The position numbers and the translations under genes are program-made. Under the pieces are notes generated by a model. That model was not told where the DNA came from. It ran no database searches and worked only from the letters and a program-made list of their open reading frames with translations. A stretch of DNA of 64,000 nt from Buddleja alternifolia (lineage: Eukaryota; Streptophyta; Magnoliopsida; Lamiales; Scrophulariaceae), in contig CM033396.1 of NCBI GenBank assembly GCA_019426215.1, forward strand, positions 24,071,101-24,135,100, written 5' to 3'. The stretch's first letter is position 1. Each line of letters opens with the position of its first letter. Below, one piece after another: positions 1 through 12,154 of the stretch.

Positions 1-2652
1 CCCCGTTTCTTTGTCGATCAAATCCCTAACTCTTGTGTCTTCCGGTAGAAGCCTCACTGGTGTTTGGATCATGAATTTTCTCGATCTAGGCAACCACGGG
101 TCTTCCCATACTTGAATCTATTCCCCTGACCCCACTCTCCATCGGCAACCCCCTTTAAGAATGAAAAGAGCAGCCCTTATACTTCTCCAGGTGTAAGACG
201 GGCCCGACCCTTCTGCCGCCGCAAAAAGATCCATCTCTGGGAAATAATGAGCCCTTAGAAATCGATTCAGGAAACACGCTGGGTTCTGTAAAATTCTCCA
301 TCGTTGCTTAGCTAACATAGCTAAGTTAAATTCTTTTAGCACTTTGAACCCAATGCCACCCTCTTCTATCTTTTCACATAGCTTAGACCAAGCAAACCAA
401 TGAATCTTTTTTACTTCACGGTTATTCCACCAGAAATTAGCCATTGAAGATTCTATCTCCCTAAGAAGATAATTTGGCAAAGTGAAATAACTCATGGCAT
501 AAGTCGGTATTGATTGTATGACAGCTTTCAATAGAATTTCTTTCTCCGCCTGAGACAAAAACTTGGAACTCCATCCATCTAACTTATTATGAATTCTATC
601 CTGAATTGATGCAAACACCTCCATCCGGGTCTTTCACACCACTACCGGTAGACCAAGATATTTGTCGTGCTTTTCTGCCAGTTGTACCTCCCAAACTACA
701 CGCCAAATTTTCCTTCTCTCCCTCGGGCGTATTTTTACTAAAAACCACCATCGACTTCTGTAAATTTATTTCCTGTCCCAACGCCTTTGCACATCGCTGA
801 AAAAGATTTTTTAAACACCTCATGGCCGTCTCCATCACATGACAATGCAAATAACAGATGACTCACACTCAGAGCAGTGCGTGCAATGCGAACCCCCACC
901 AAATTTTCTGCATTCTTCTCCACCTGTAACATACAACTGAAAACCTCCGCACATAAAAGGAATAAATAGGGGGAAAGAGAGGGTCTCCTTGACGAATTCC
1001 TCTCTGGGGGATAAGGTAAGCAAATTGAGACCCCGTCAGCATAAAATATTATGAAACAGAAGAGATACAATGCATTATAAGTTCCACTAAGGAATGATGA
1101 AATCCTAACTTCTCTAAACTATCCGAAGAAAGATCCACTCGACCTTGTCGTATGCTCTGCTCATGTCAAGTTTTAGGGCTGCATGACCCTCTTTACCCCA
1201 AGACTTGTTTTTCAGATAGTGATTTATTTCATAGGCAACAAGAATATTGTCGGATATAAGACGGCTAGGGATGAAAACAGATTGGATTTCTGAGACAATA
1301 TCATGAAGAAAAGGCTTAATACGGTTAGCTATGGTTTTTGAGGCCATTTTATATATCACATAGCATAAACTAATGGGCCTAAACTAGGTAATGAACTCAG
1401 GATTATCACATTTAGGAATGAGGACAACATGTGTAAAATTAAGTTTAAGAACAAATTAACGGGAATTAAATAGGTTTAGAACACAAGAGGATACATCTTT
1501 TCCAACTATGGGCCAGGATTTCTTAAAAAATAAAGGAGACATACCGTCGGGCCCCGGGATTTCAACGGGTGATTTGTGAAAGAGAGTGTGTCAGCTCCAT
1601 TGTTGTGAATTTCGTCGTCATCTACTCGTTCATAACATCTATAACTCGAGGCTGAATCAATTCCATCACTAATTCCAAATCCTGAGTAGAAGGATTAATG
1701 GAAGCAACGATATTTCCAAAATAGTCAGTAATAATGCTTTGAACTTCCTCATCCTTATCTCGCCAAACCCCTTCACTATCTTTAAGATGCAAAATTGAGT
1801 TTCGTCTTCTCTTATCAGACGCACTCGTATGAAAGAAAGTGGTATTTTGGTCTCCATCTTTTAACCACGGTGCTCGGCTTCTTTGTTTCCAGCCGGTTTC
1901 TTCCTTTGCCAATAACTCCTCTAGCTCAGTTCTAATCACCTCTTCCTCTTGCCTAGATAAGTTTGAAGTCCCACATACCCGTAACTCTTTTAACCGTTCC
2001 TCCAGTACCTTAATACGCTGAGGGATTCAACGAAATGCATTCTTATCCCAACAAAGTAACCCAACTCGACAGTTTTTGATGTTTTTTAACACCCCCTCAT
2101 TCGCTCTAGACGCACCACACAAATCCCACGCTTCTCAAATAACCTGTTCACTCCCTCTACTTCGTAACCAAGCTGCCTCAAATCTGAATTTCCTCTTCTT
2201 TGGATCATTTCGGGGTAATTGAGCTGGCTTAGTCTCAATAAGTATCGTGTTGGGATATGAATACAAAACCTAAATGGGAGTAACCGTTGCATTAAGAAAC
2301 ATTGAACTCCATTGTAAATTGGCACACGCTCTATCGAGCCGACACTGAACATTCTGACCCTCTTGACGCCCGCTACGCCAAGTCATCAAATCCCCTCTAA
2401 ATCCCAAATCAAAAAGCTCTGCCTTGTTAAGCACCTCGGGAAAGTCCCTCATCTGCCACAGGGCCTGTTGTCTGTTGCTAAGTTGCTCATGGCGATGTAA
2501 GATCTCGTTAAAATCCCCTACCACTGACAACGGGGCAAAAGACCCTTTGCTCAATCTCTGAAGCATATTCCAGCTAGTTTTACGGTTATCCACCTCTGAC
2601 TCCCCATAAAATCCAGTGAATCTCCACTCATCAGAATCCGGGGACCACCCCA
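1..2652 (-). pseudogene. LINE (L1-type) ORF2, endonuclease C-half plus reverse transcriptase, degenerate
   Basis: This is the downstream part of a LINE ORF2, read leftwards and running off the window edge. From right to left I see the C-terminal half of an APE-type endonuclease (GDFNEIL motif, positions 2,270-2,651), a linker with PWLKDGDQNTTFFH (1,622-1,939), and RT blocks including KMASKTIANR and LDMSRAYDKVEW (1,114-1,359). A block ending SPYLFLLCAE follows at about 950. The post-RT region (WWNNREVKKIHW, GGIGF, 118-624) and a WEDPW block (1-117) come last. Several frameshifts and stops break it. Around 850 the residues after LLFA do not match the catalytic Asp pair expected of the RT, so the polymerase is dead. 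The endonuclease N-half lies at 37,328-37,598, separated by a Gypsy insertion. The family call is firm; exact frame-break positions are approximate. Confidence 0.88.
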
Positions 2653-4380
2653 TGACACGCTAATACCTAACGTGCTTTTAATAGCAAGTGCACTAGTCGT
2701 GTGTAGTAATAAAAGTGGACAAAATAAGTCCGGGTTGTCGAACCACGGAGACTTAAATTTTAGTTTATGATTAATGAAAATGAACAAAAGTAAATTGCAA
2801 TAAAACGAGTAAGCAAGTGAAGAACCAAAGAGAAACGAACTATAGATTAAATCTCACGTATGATAAAATGAGTAAGGCACATGCTACAACCGAATCTACT
2901 CGTCACAATATAGATAAGCTACTCTTCGAATTATTAGACTCCTATTGCTTTGGTGGAAATTCCTTAGATAATTATTACTCGATGTCTCGGCACATAATAA
3001 TCCTATGATTAATTGATGGTTCTCTAAATATGTCTATCCGAGAATCTAATCAATAACCACGCATTCACGTTCTAGAGTTTCCCCGGATAAATCCGGCTAA
3101 CCACACCCGGAAATCTTTACCTATGTCTAGGGGCAATTCCACATTAGTTTCGGATGATGAGTTGATTCCATTGAACCCTAATCTATCTTCTCTCGAATGA
3201 ATAGACTAGGCAAGATAGCAAGCATATGGTGATCAAGCACATGATTGTAATAAAAGCTCAAAATCAACACACAAAGCAATATGAGAATTAATACGAAAAT
3301 TCACTTCACATATATTGATTCATAAATTGGCTTTCACATGGCCTTAGTTCTACAATATTAGCCTCTCATCAAGGCCTTAAGAAAATCTAATACAAACATA
3401 TACATACTCATGGAAATAAACATGTAAATGCAAGTAATTAAAACTCCCTCAATTGATTGATGATGGATCCTTGCTTTTGAACTTCAATCCTTAACTCCTC
3501 TCTCTTTGTGCCCCTCCAAAAGTGATGAAGAATGGTGATGAATGATGATGGGTGAAGAGTAATGGCCAGCTGCCTCCTCCTCCAAGATGTGTTTTGTCCA
3601 AAGTGAAGAAAATGCCTTAAGAAGACCAGAAAATTCTGGGCTCCCTAGCGTGTGTCTCCCCTAGTGTGTCCTCCACTACTCTAAAGTGTGTAGTATAAAA
3701 TTCCATAAAGTAGATCTACTAAGAAACACACTTATGACATCCCCTCCATACATGTGATGATCTCTTGGCTTTAAATGTTCCATTCCCCCATCAAATGATG
3801 ATCTTTTGGCTGAAAGGAATCAAAACTCGGGTGTGGTCACGCCTAGGCGTGGGAATTACGGCGCTTGGGCGCCGCTGACAGAATGCTGAAATTAAATGCA
3901 ATGTGTCCTGCGCAGCAATCGTATTTCATTCATAACTCTCTCCACGAAACTCCGATTTGGATGATTCAAGTCCTCATTTGAAGCTAACACATAGTTATAC
4001 AACATTGTAGAAGGGAACTTCATCCAATTCGGTCTCTAAACATACGGAAATAGCGCTCGAACGTGGAAAGTGATGCAGATACGGCGCCCAGGCGTGGATA
4101 GTACGGCGCCTAGGCGTGGACAGCAGAATGTTGACGTTATTTGCATCTTGTCCGGCGCCTGGGCGTGGTAAAACTGGCGCCTGGGCATGGACGACAGAAA
4201 CAAATTGGCCTGAACTTGTTTTATACGTCGTTTTTCGCCTCGTTTCTTCGTATGCTCAAATTTATCACCTGTAATCACTTAACACCCCGCTTAAACGCAA
4301 ATGTGGCATGATTTTGTCAATAAATGAATCCATAGCATAAGTCCCATGGGCTTAAAAACACGTAAAAATGCCTCTTATCA
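2653..4380 (-). repeat. 3' LTR of the Athila-like Gypsy element
   Basis: This 1,728-bp LTR has TG...CA ends and is nearly identical to 35,597-37,322, with only scattered single-base differences and slight length variation. In element orientation it runs from 4,380 to 2,653. Six GC-rich palindromic motifs of the form GGCGCCTAGGCGTG lie at about 3,838, 3,860, 4,082, 4,107, 4,153 and 4,176, inside what should be U3. High identity between the two LTRs points to a recent insertion. The short minus-strand ORF at 4,036-4,278 is a chance frame across the motifs and is not annotated. Confidence 0.92.
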
Positions 4381-4396
4381 ACACCCCCACACTTAT
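4381..4396 (-). other. Polypurine tract of the Athila-like element
   Basis: Next to the 3' LTR, the minus strand reads GATAAGTGTGGGGGTGT before the LTR starts with TGATAAGAGG. This is the expected place and composition for the plus-strand primer of a Gypsy element. The duplicated copy near 26,018 has one G fewer. Confidence 0.75.
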
Positions 4397-5995
4397 CAAT
4401 TGATCGTCCTCGAGCAATAAGAGTTTTAAGATAAGGAAACATCATCAATCAAAGAGAGAAACAAAAAGAAAACTACCTAACTCACTTTCGTGGAGTAAAC
4501 GGTTGCATTTAGCGAATGCAACAAGCCTTTGAACCTTTGAGTTACCTCAAAGGACGAGTTATAGTCTCGTGAGGGTTTGCAGACGATATACCCACAAAAT
4601 CGAAAGATTTTCAACCCCGATCACTCAACGTAAATTACAATGATTAATAGCACACAATGGTACGAATTCACCTGTTTAAGCTCAAGTTACATATATATAC
4701 ACGTCACCCAATTGCTCATGTTACGCCTTAACATCGAAAAGATCATCCTAAGGGTGTAGTGTAATAAATCTCAAGTATTATAGTCGAGTGGCATTCTTAC
4801 CACTTTTCAAGCATTAACCCCATATTTATCAACTTTTGATTATTCACATGGTACGAGAATTGAATACAACTTCATAGCCACTTAAAAATTCATCACTTCA
4901 TTCCACTTTCGACTTTAACTTATGCACTTTCAACTCGAAACATTAGAGGCTAGACCATGTGCAATGTTCGATCCTCTTAGGCTTTCTATGACACCCGTGT
5001 AACGAGCTTTAGGCCAATAACTCCTAAACCAGACGGCTTTCGAGTATCAAATGTAGAGACATTCCTAAGGGCTTAATCGCTCGAGTGTCAAAGGCCACAA
5101 AATCAAACTAGGTTCTTATTTACTTAACACTTGCATTGGCTTGAGCTCTAGCTCAAAATAGCTTAATAGTACAATATTCTAGGCATGGTGCTCTTTGCCC
5201 CCAGTATCTATTAAGCCTGACTTTTTCAGTCATACCAATGTTCAACCTCTTTTTATTATTATTAAGCATACGAAGTTAACGTTCTCAACTCATAACACAT
5301 GTGAAAATTCTAAGTTGATATTTCCGGGATCAAGCCTTTAAGTGTTTCAAAATTGTTGCCCACTCAACTCCTCTACCCTCGATTTATGTGCATATGTGAA
5401 TCATCTTAAGGTAATCTAGTCTAGTTAGGGTCTCACAAACAAGGAATTGCGTGTATAGCCATTAAAAACCAAATTGAAAACCAAATTGATAGAGAATGCA
5501 TACCATGTATTCACGTTAACCATGCTCAATTCATCAAGTGACGGATTGAAATTCTATCCAAAGAAAAAAAAAATTCACAAAATGCACAAGCTCACATGTA
5601 GATGTGTGCCATCCCCCAAACTTGGACTGAGTTATCTAAAACACCCCCCCAAACTTAACATGAACATTGGCCCCAATGTTCGAAAGAAAATAAGGGTAAA
5701 GTACACATCACCATAGGGGAGCTGAAAAGCAAACCCGAGTCCACTTAAGGCAATCGAGTCCAAGGATGGCAAGCACTGTGTCGATCACTACATAGGTAAA
5801 AAAAATTGCTAGCCATACAAAGCATCAAACATTGGATAGAATAGAAGAAAACAAAACGAGACGAACAAAAATGAGAAACATGCATGGAAAGAAAACATCA
5901 AGCATCCAAACATAAAACATAAAATATCCAACAACCCAACAAAAGATAACCAAAAAAAAAAAACGAAACATGCATGGAAATAAAACAAGATAAGC
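4397..5995 (-). other. 3' untranslated internal region of the Athila-like element
   Basis: No coding frame is supported here; short ORFs such as 5,474-5,716 are not protein-like and recur only because the segment is duplicated at 26,018-27,617. Two further minus-strand purine tracts of the form AAGTTTGGGGG lie at about 5,613-5,624 and 5,643-5,656. They resemble polypurine tracts inside the element. The segment has several poly-A runs. Confidence 0.7.
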
Positions 5996-6686
5996 CTAAT
6001 CTGTAGTGTCAAAACGGTCAATGTAGTCCTCATCCGTTCCGCCGAGATCATCCAAATCAATCAACGGGCTACCCTCATCATTATGAGCCTCATCATCACC
6101 TCCTACAGGAACGAGAGCACCTGACTCGTGCAAATCTGCGGGCTGCTGAGGCGGGGGGTGCGGGTAAGGTGGAGGAGTAGAATAATCAAATGGCCCCCGA
6201 CCGACAAACTCATTATGCTCGACAAGAAGCTGACGGAAATAAGCACAAGTGTCGGACATGACCACCCTCATATCATCTCGCAACTCATCCCTTAATTCAT
6301 CCTTTAGTTGTCTAATGGCTGCGGCATCCATAGGTGGGAACTGGGAAGAACTAGTAGACCGGGAAGAAGACGGGCGAGGCCTCTTGGAAGCGGCCTGCGG
6401 TGGGGGAGCCTGTTGGTCATCAGCGACCACGCGAGATAAGAACCCGGGAGCTCTGTACGCTCCATAGGAAGTATCGGAACCCTAGCAGCTTTGCATAAAA
6501 CTGTGATCAGCGACGGGAGAATGATGGGATTCTTCCGAGTGGGCCCTTCGCCCTTTTGCTTGGCCAATTCTTTGTCAATCAACGGCCCTAACTCATTCTT
6601 CAACTTCCTAAAGTGATCCGTCAAAGACTTGTGGATCACCCGGGCAAAGTCCACAGCTTTCTTGGACATAATAGCATAGATGAGGG
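5996..6686 (-). pseudogene. Athila-type second ORF (env position), C-terminal part, cut by the assembly gap
   Basis: The stop is at 5,996-5,998. The C-terminal frame (5,996-6,430) carries QLKDELRDELRDDMR, likely a coiled coil, then a Pro-rich stretch (STPPPYPHPPPQQP) and an acidic tail. The preceding residues (6,500-6,669) read VDFARVIHKSLTDHF and KNELGPLIDKELAKQ in a frame shifted relative to the first. That block is typical of the ORF between pol and the 3' LTR of Athila elements. Function is not established: the ORF is called env-like from position, but I see no signal peptide or membrane segment in this part. The N-terminus is lost in the N gap; the fuller copy is at 27,618-28,898. Confidence 0.72.
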
Positions 6687-6786
6687 NNNNNNNNNNNNNN
6701 NNNNNNNNNNNNNNNNNNNNNNNNNNNNNNNNNNNNNNNNNNNNNNNNNNNNNNNNNNNNNNNNNNNNNNNNNNNNNNNNNNNNNN
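6687..6786. other. Assembly gap, exactly 100 N
   Basis: Exactly 100 undetermined bases is the usual placeholder for a scaffold gap of unknown size. Sequence on the left is the Athila-like second ORF on the minus strand; sequence on the right is a plus-strand Tat-type integrase. The two sides therefore do not belong to one element. Confidence 0.97.
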
Positions 6787-7830
6787 GCAATGTCAATTAC
6801 ATGCTAGCCTTATCCATCAACCAGCAGAGGTGATGTGTTCCATGAGTGTCCCGTGCCCCTTCGCCAGGTGGGGTATGGACATTGTGGGACCCTTTCCCGT
6901 AGAAAAAGCCCAAAAGAAATTTGTACTAGTGCTAGTGGACTACTTCAGCAAGTGGGTGGAGGCCGAAACCCTAGCTAGGATCACGGAAGCAGAAGTCACC
7001 AAGTTCCTTTGGAAAAACATCATTTGCCGATTTGGCATACCCAGAGAGATCGTAGCTGACAACGGAAGGCAGTTCAGCGGGGTCAAACTGAGAAGGTGGT
7101 GAGAGGAGCAGGGGGATCCAGCAACGCCCCAGCTCCTCGCACTGCCTCAGCGTGGTAGCTTATCCTCAAACTAATGGTCAGGTAGAGGTTACCAATAGAA
7201 TAATTGTACAAGGTCTAAAAAGCAGGTATGACTACACCTTTTCATTTCGATTACATATCTCTTATATTAGCCTTTTCAACTTTATAAAGAATACATCACT
7301 AATGTGCTCGCAGAAAACACCCAAACCTCAGTCGTATGGGCTCGAGAGAGGGGGTGAGAATTAGGTTGAGGAATTACAATCAGTGTTATGGTCATATCGG
7401 ACCACCTCAAAATCTACTACAGGAGAGAGTCTTTTTCACCTTGTGTATGGAACAGAAGTGGTCATACCTGCAGAGGTCCAGGTGCAAACCCTCAGGATCA
7501 GATACTTCGAACCTGATCAAAACGAGGAACGACTAAGGGAAGAGCTGGACCTGATCGAGGAAGATAGAGACAAGGCATACCTGAGGATAGAACAGTACAA
7601 GCAGAGGATCATGCGGGACCCAGCAGCAAAGATGAAGGCCAAATCTCTACAGGTGGGTGATCTGGTACTCAAAAGAGTAGATGCGGTGCGCACAGTGAAG
7701 AAGTTAGACCCCGACTAGGAGGGTCCCTACAAAGTAATCAAGGTGTTAGCTGGAGGAGCATACGAGCTGGAGGATGGTGAAGAAAGATCACTACCTGGCC
7801 CTTGGAATATGCAGAATTTGAAAAAAAAAA
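6787..7830 (+). pseudogene. Tat-type Gypsy integrase, 5'-truncated and frameshifted
   Basis: The fragment opens in the integrase core: CPFARWGMDIVGPFP (first catalytic Asp), VDYFSKWVEAE, then FGIPREIVADNGRQF (second Asp). After a frameshift near 7,090 comes YPQTNGQVEVTNR (catalytic Glu) at 7,155-7,200. The C-terminal part follows at 7,383-7,830: LWSYRTT, a GESLFHLVYGTEVVIPAE block, a coiled segment with many Glu/Arg, VGDLVLKRV, and after a stop at 7,716-7,718 an EGPYKVIKV ... PGPWNMQNL end. An 88-bp insert with GT...AG ends sits at 7,226-7,313, between the Glu block and the C-terminal part. The gene is truncated by the gap and is not functional. Confidence 0.85.
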
Positions 7831-9180
7831 TTATATTTGATTATTTGCAATTTGCTTTATTTTACTATCGACTCACGATGCTACTTGGTTAAAGTTAAGA
7901 TTGTGTTCTCAGGTAATACCTAAGAATGTAATGCCTTTTTTGCAAGGAGAGATGCAAGACTCCGAAAAATCTAGTAAGAATTTATTTTATGGAGAAATTT
8001 GACTTAATATATATGTATGTATAAATTAATGATTGAAATGTGGAGCAAGGGTAGCTGGTGAAAGGGAGGTAGTCGGAGGACTAGGAATGTACCACCTGGG
8101 TAGGTAGCCAGTGTTCGTGACTCCAGGCGTAAAATCGGTGGCGGACCCGAAGGCCCTACACCAAGAGGAAATAAGGAGGGACGGGGTGAGGAATCACCTT
8201 CGGGGTGGTTCCAGGACCTGTCCTAGGAAGACCCGGGTTTGGGGCGACAAGGGGAAAAGAGAAGCCATAAGGTTGGAGAAGAAATAAGGAGGAAAGGTAT
8301 GGAGAAATGTGGGAAATAAGGCAGGATACATGGGGTAAGGGCTGGCCACCCGAGCCCGTTTGGGAAATTTGTGTACGGAGGGAAGAGAAAGGTGTAATAA
8401 GGCAGGTGGCAAATGAAAGTCTCGACAATTGCATAGGTGCGGTGCAAGTTCCCACGATTGTACGCGCTTAGTCACGAGTGTTCGATCCCGTGTGCAAGTC
8501 TCCACGATTGCATGAGAGAAAGTAAGGGTGTTTGATCCCGATGCAAGTCCCCACAATTGCATAGTGACAATACAAGTCCACATGATTGTATGTGTCAAGA
8601 AGAAACTAAGAATTGACGAACGATTTGAGGTAGGGCCCCCAGACCAAAGCTGCAGCTACAACTCGGTTCAGGTCTGGTGGTACCACCTGATGACTAACCA
8701 GTTTATCTGATCCTGAAATGAGTACTTGGAACTTTTCGTGTATATCAAACGTTGTAGGTATGGAAAATGAAAGTACAAATGGAGGTATGGTTGCATTGTT
8801 TATTTCATTGTTACCAAGGGTATAATTTGAATATATGTATGAAAGACTAATTTGCTTCCTTGAAAGAAGTCCAAATTTTCCGTATTTCTCCATATTTTTG
8901 GCAAAGTATGCAGGTATGATTCAAAAGCTTAAGAGAGAACTATAGCATGACACAGGTAAGCTCTTGATTTTCTAAGCAAATCCGATAAAAAGCATATAAG
9001 TAGGCATCATATTAAAACCAAGCAGTTTTCCCGCCCTAACTAGGGGCAGGTCTGGCAGAATGGGCAAAAAACATAAACAGAAATTGTTCGCGAGCTACAT
9101 ATGCCCTAAACCAAATTAACAAATAAAAATAAATTGTCTAAAAAAGGGCCACATACGGCCATCAAAAGTCAGAAATTGAT
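7831..9180 (+). other. Non-coding region between Tat pol and its antisense ORF
   Basis: I see no coding sequence here. ORFs at 8,156-8,598 are low-complexity Pro/Leu frames on the opposite strand and are not supported. A set of four related short repeats lies at 8,440-8,600 and is listed separately. Confidence 0.55.
8440..8600 (+). repeat. Four diverged tandem copies of a GTGCAAGTCCCCACGATTGCA-like unit
   Basis: The unit recurs at about 8,442, 8,490, 8,540 and 8,570, each time as NTGCAAGT followed by CCACGATTG or a close variant, then an inverted TGCAATCG-like end. Spacing is 30-50 bp and the copies differ at several bases. Each unit is itself a loose inverted repeat (TGCAA ... TTGCA). It lies in Tat non-coding DNA. 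Confidence 0.6.
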
Positions 9181-11440
9181 TTTTCACCCGGCGGGCTCAG
9201 CCCCAACAGTAGCGGCATCAGCATCAGCAGCACCTGGGGGAGGATCAGCAGCACCTACAGGCTGGTCAGCACTAGCTTCGTCAGGCTGACCTGCAGCAGG
9301 TGGGACTACCAGACCTACAAAAAGGAGATCTCCTGGAGCGGCAACAACAGCCTCTAGGGCAGCCTCCGGATCTAGAAATTCATCAGAGACACCCTCGGGA
9401 GGATAGCCCTTGGCCCGGAACTGAGCAACACAGCCATCAAAGCCTTTGATAAAGAAATCTATGGATTTGTCATTAACCAAGTCAGAAAATTCCTTGGAAG
9501 CAAGGAAGTCAGCTTTGAATTTGGCAAGAAGCTCTTGGCCTTCAGCTGAGGCAGGGAAGTTAGGTATCCAGTTTTGGCGCTCTACATTCAGACAGCTCTG
9601 CCAACCTTTGTGTTGCCTGTGCAGCTAAGGCTACCTCCAGATCCACCTTTTCACCCAACAGCTTCTGGTAGTCTGTATGAAGACTCTTCAGGTCCTGGTG
9701 CAAATTCTTCTCCTTAAAAGACCAGGACTCCTGAGATTTCTTCTCCTGCTCTTGGACCCTAGAAGCTTCTTCTGCAGGTCTTCCACCTCCATATTTTGGT
9801 ACTGATCCATCAAGGCGCGGCCAACTACCATGTGGAACTGCCATAAAGAAAAATAGAACATTTATATAAAGAGATTAATGAAACATGAATGCCCAAAAAA
9901 TAACAAGACTTGCCTTGGGCATGAGAAGCAGGGCAGCCCGAGAAGCCTCGTGTGGGGTCAAATTCTCCAGATAGTGACGATCAAGCGAGTTGGGTAGCCT
10001 CTAGATAAAGTCCAGCATCACTGCAATATTGTTACTCCTCAAAGCAGAAGTGGGAGTAGGATCCTAAGCCCTGGATCGAGTCTGGAAAGCTGGAGGATTT
10101 GCAGTCCTGAGCTGCATGTCAGGCATGAGCTCCTTGATGGCAATACCTGAATTGCCACGCTTAGCTGGGCGATTGTCCAAGGGAGTCGCCGAAGCTGCAG
10201 GCCTTTTACTCGAGGCTATCTCCGACGCCAAGGCTGGATCACGAAGTGGGAGAGATTGCTCTCCCTGGCCCAAGGTAGGAGAAAACATAGCTGCCAATGG
10301 CGTAGCTGGAGACTGTACCACCTGGGGTGGCACACCTGGGGGAGGTGATGGTAGAGGTGGCTCCGAAGCTGGAGAGGGCTGATTTCAGCATTTGAAAGCA
10401 TCCTTGGCACGAGAAGCGTCCATTAGCTCTTCTGCAAAACAAAAAAAACAGCAAGCAACATTTACATACGAGAAGTGTCAACCTGAAAACTACAATACAA
10501 GTATGTATAAAACATCACACAAAGCACTACCTAAGGTCTTGCCCTGCAGATCCGCCCCAACAGGACTGAAGCCAATATTGTATAACAAACGGTCGTCTAC
10601 AAGTTTACCCACATCGCGAGGGGTAAAATTCAAATAGTGCACAAGTTGCTGGTGGTATGGAGACAAAATTCGGGGAGGGTAAAGATGGGTCCCATCTACC
10701 TTCTCCAGGAATTCACGACGGAAATCCCAGAGCTCACCAGGAGGTGGGGCGATAAAAAAGTAGTTGTACTTCCACTTCTTCTCAGTGGGGTGGGTAGCCA
10801 GGAAGGTAGCTTGACCTCTGGAGGTAAGGTAAAAAACACCACTATCTGTGGAGATAGAGCAAAGCAGAAACAAAGAATAAAAAAGTTTGGTCGTAGCTGG
10901 ATGGCCATAATGGTGGAGAAGCACATCAAAACCGGTCATCATACGAATGGCATTGGGGGCAAATTGGTTTAGAGGAATACGATACCTATTGGCTATCTCA
11001 ATCCAGAGTCGAGGAATGGGAAAACACAGACCTGCACAGAGATGGGCGATGTAAAAACAAGCATGACCTAGGGGAGGGCAATGCGGCCTATCCTACGCAG
11101 TTGGGACTACAATATGGTATCTCTCAGATATACCATACACATGACGTATTTTTCGTTCTTGTTGAAGAGTTAAATGCGATTGGAGGGCTCCTACAACATC
11201 TAGGGCCCCGACTCGACTACTTCCTGGGTCTTCACCTTGGGAAGGGGATCAGATGAGGGTAGTATTACGCCAGTCGGATTCAGTGTCGGAGGACTCAACA
11301 TCGATGACCTTGTCACCCTCAGTGACACTGTACAAATTGTGCACAAATGACGAAGTCTTCTCCTCAGAATCGGAGGCAGTCTCCAGCAAATCACGAGGCT
11401 CACCTCGATTCTGAGAATCAGAGCCGAGACTATTCGACAT
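9181..11440 (-). pseudogene. Antisense ORF of the Tat element (gypsy-type transposase-like domain), spliced structure
   Basis: This gene reads against the integrase. The start is near 11,440 (MSNSLGSDSQNRGEP), with an acidic Ser/Asp-rich N-terminus. A conserved domain follows (about 11,080-10,530): FYIAHLCAGLCFPIP, NQFAPNAIRM, FFIAPPPGELWDF. It resembles the plant 'putative gypsy type transposon' domain (PF04195-like). A likely intron at 10,432-10,530 (GTAGTG...TTGCAG) is followed by a Pro/Ala-rich exon. A second likely intron at 9,838-9,913 has a GC donor (AAG|GCAAGT) and a GGCAG acceptor. The last exon holds a Gln/Glu/Lys coiled coil, GFDGCVAQFRAKGYP and an Ala/Pro-rich acidic tail ending at 9,186. 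Stops near 11,100 and 11,245 suggest decay or a further intron. Function in Tat elements is unknown. Confidence 0.7.
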
Positions 11441-12136
11441 ATTTTGGCACACAAAGAAAGAAAACAAAGGGGGACAACAACATAACAGGATTTTGGGAAT
11501 TCTTATCGCAACAAATGCAGCACACAAAACAAATAAAGCAACCAACAAATAAAAGAAGAAGAAGGAAAGAAATGTGCAATACCTAAGGAAGTGGGCATTG
11601 AACGTGGGTAACTGCCGCTGGAAGAGAAGAATTGAAGAAGAGGAGGAAAAGAGTTTTTTCTGATTTTAATGTTGTGAAAAAATCTGAAAAAAGGAAACAA
11701 AATCGACGGTTTTTCTGCAAGTTACCTTATTCAAAATTAAAAATTCAAAAATAAAATTAATATACAAGGAAAGAGGCGAGCTTCATCCCCAGCCGTACAC
11801 GTGGCAGCCATCAAACACATACCTAGAGGAAGTTATGGCGGCATCATCTGCCGAGGCCATGATGATAGCGCGGCTTTCTCGAGTTCCGAGGCAATAACTG
11901 TAGAGGCGTGGAGAAGTCCAATCGGCTAGTCAAACTCACGAATAGGGTTTTCTCCAGACCTACACAGGAAGGCGGCCCCGAGCTCCACTGGTCAGGTTGC
12001 CATACCTGGATCGATTGAAGATTCCTCGGCGTTTCTCGCTTCAGCTTAATTTCCACTTGTACACCTAGAGTTTTGTCAGCTCAGCCCATATCAATTATTT
12101 CTTTTCAACTCTTACAGCTTGACTACGTCAAACTTT

Positions 12137-12151
12137 AGAGTTGGGGGGAAC
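12137..12151 (+). other. Polypurine tract of the Tat element
   Basis: AGAGTTGGGGGGAAC lies three bases before the LTR start TGATGTGG, as expected for plus-strand priming in a Gypsy element. Confidence 0.75.
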
Positions 12152-12154
12152 TAT

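Noticed and set aside
4036..4278. 80-codon ORF present in all Athila-like LTR copies as a conserved small protein
   Set aside because: It is repeated only because the LTR is repeated. It crosses the palindromes and shows no sign of selection as protein.
10637..10972. Plus-strand ORF opposite the Tat antisense gene
   Set aside because: The minus strand carries the conserved gypsy-type domain; the plus frame is its shadow.
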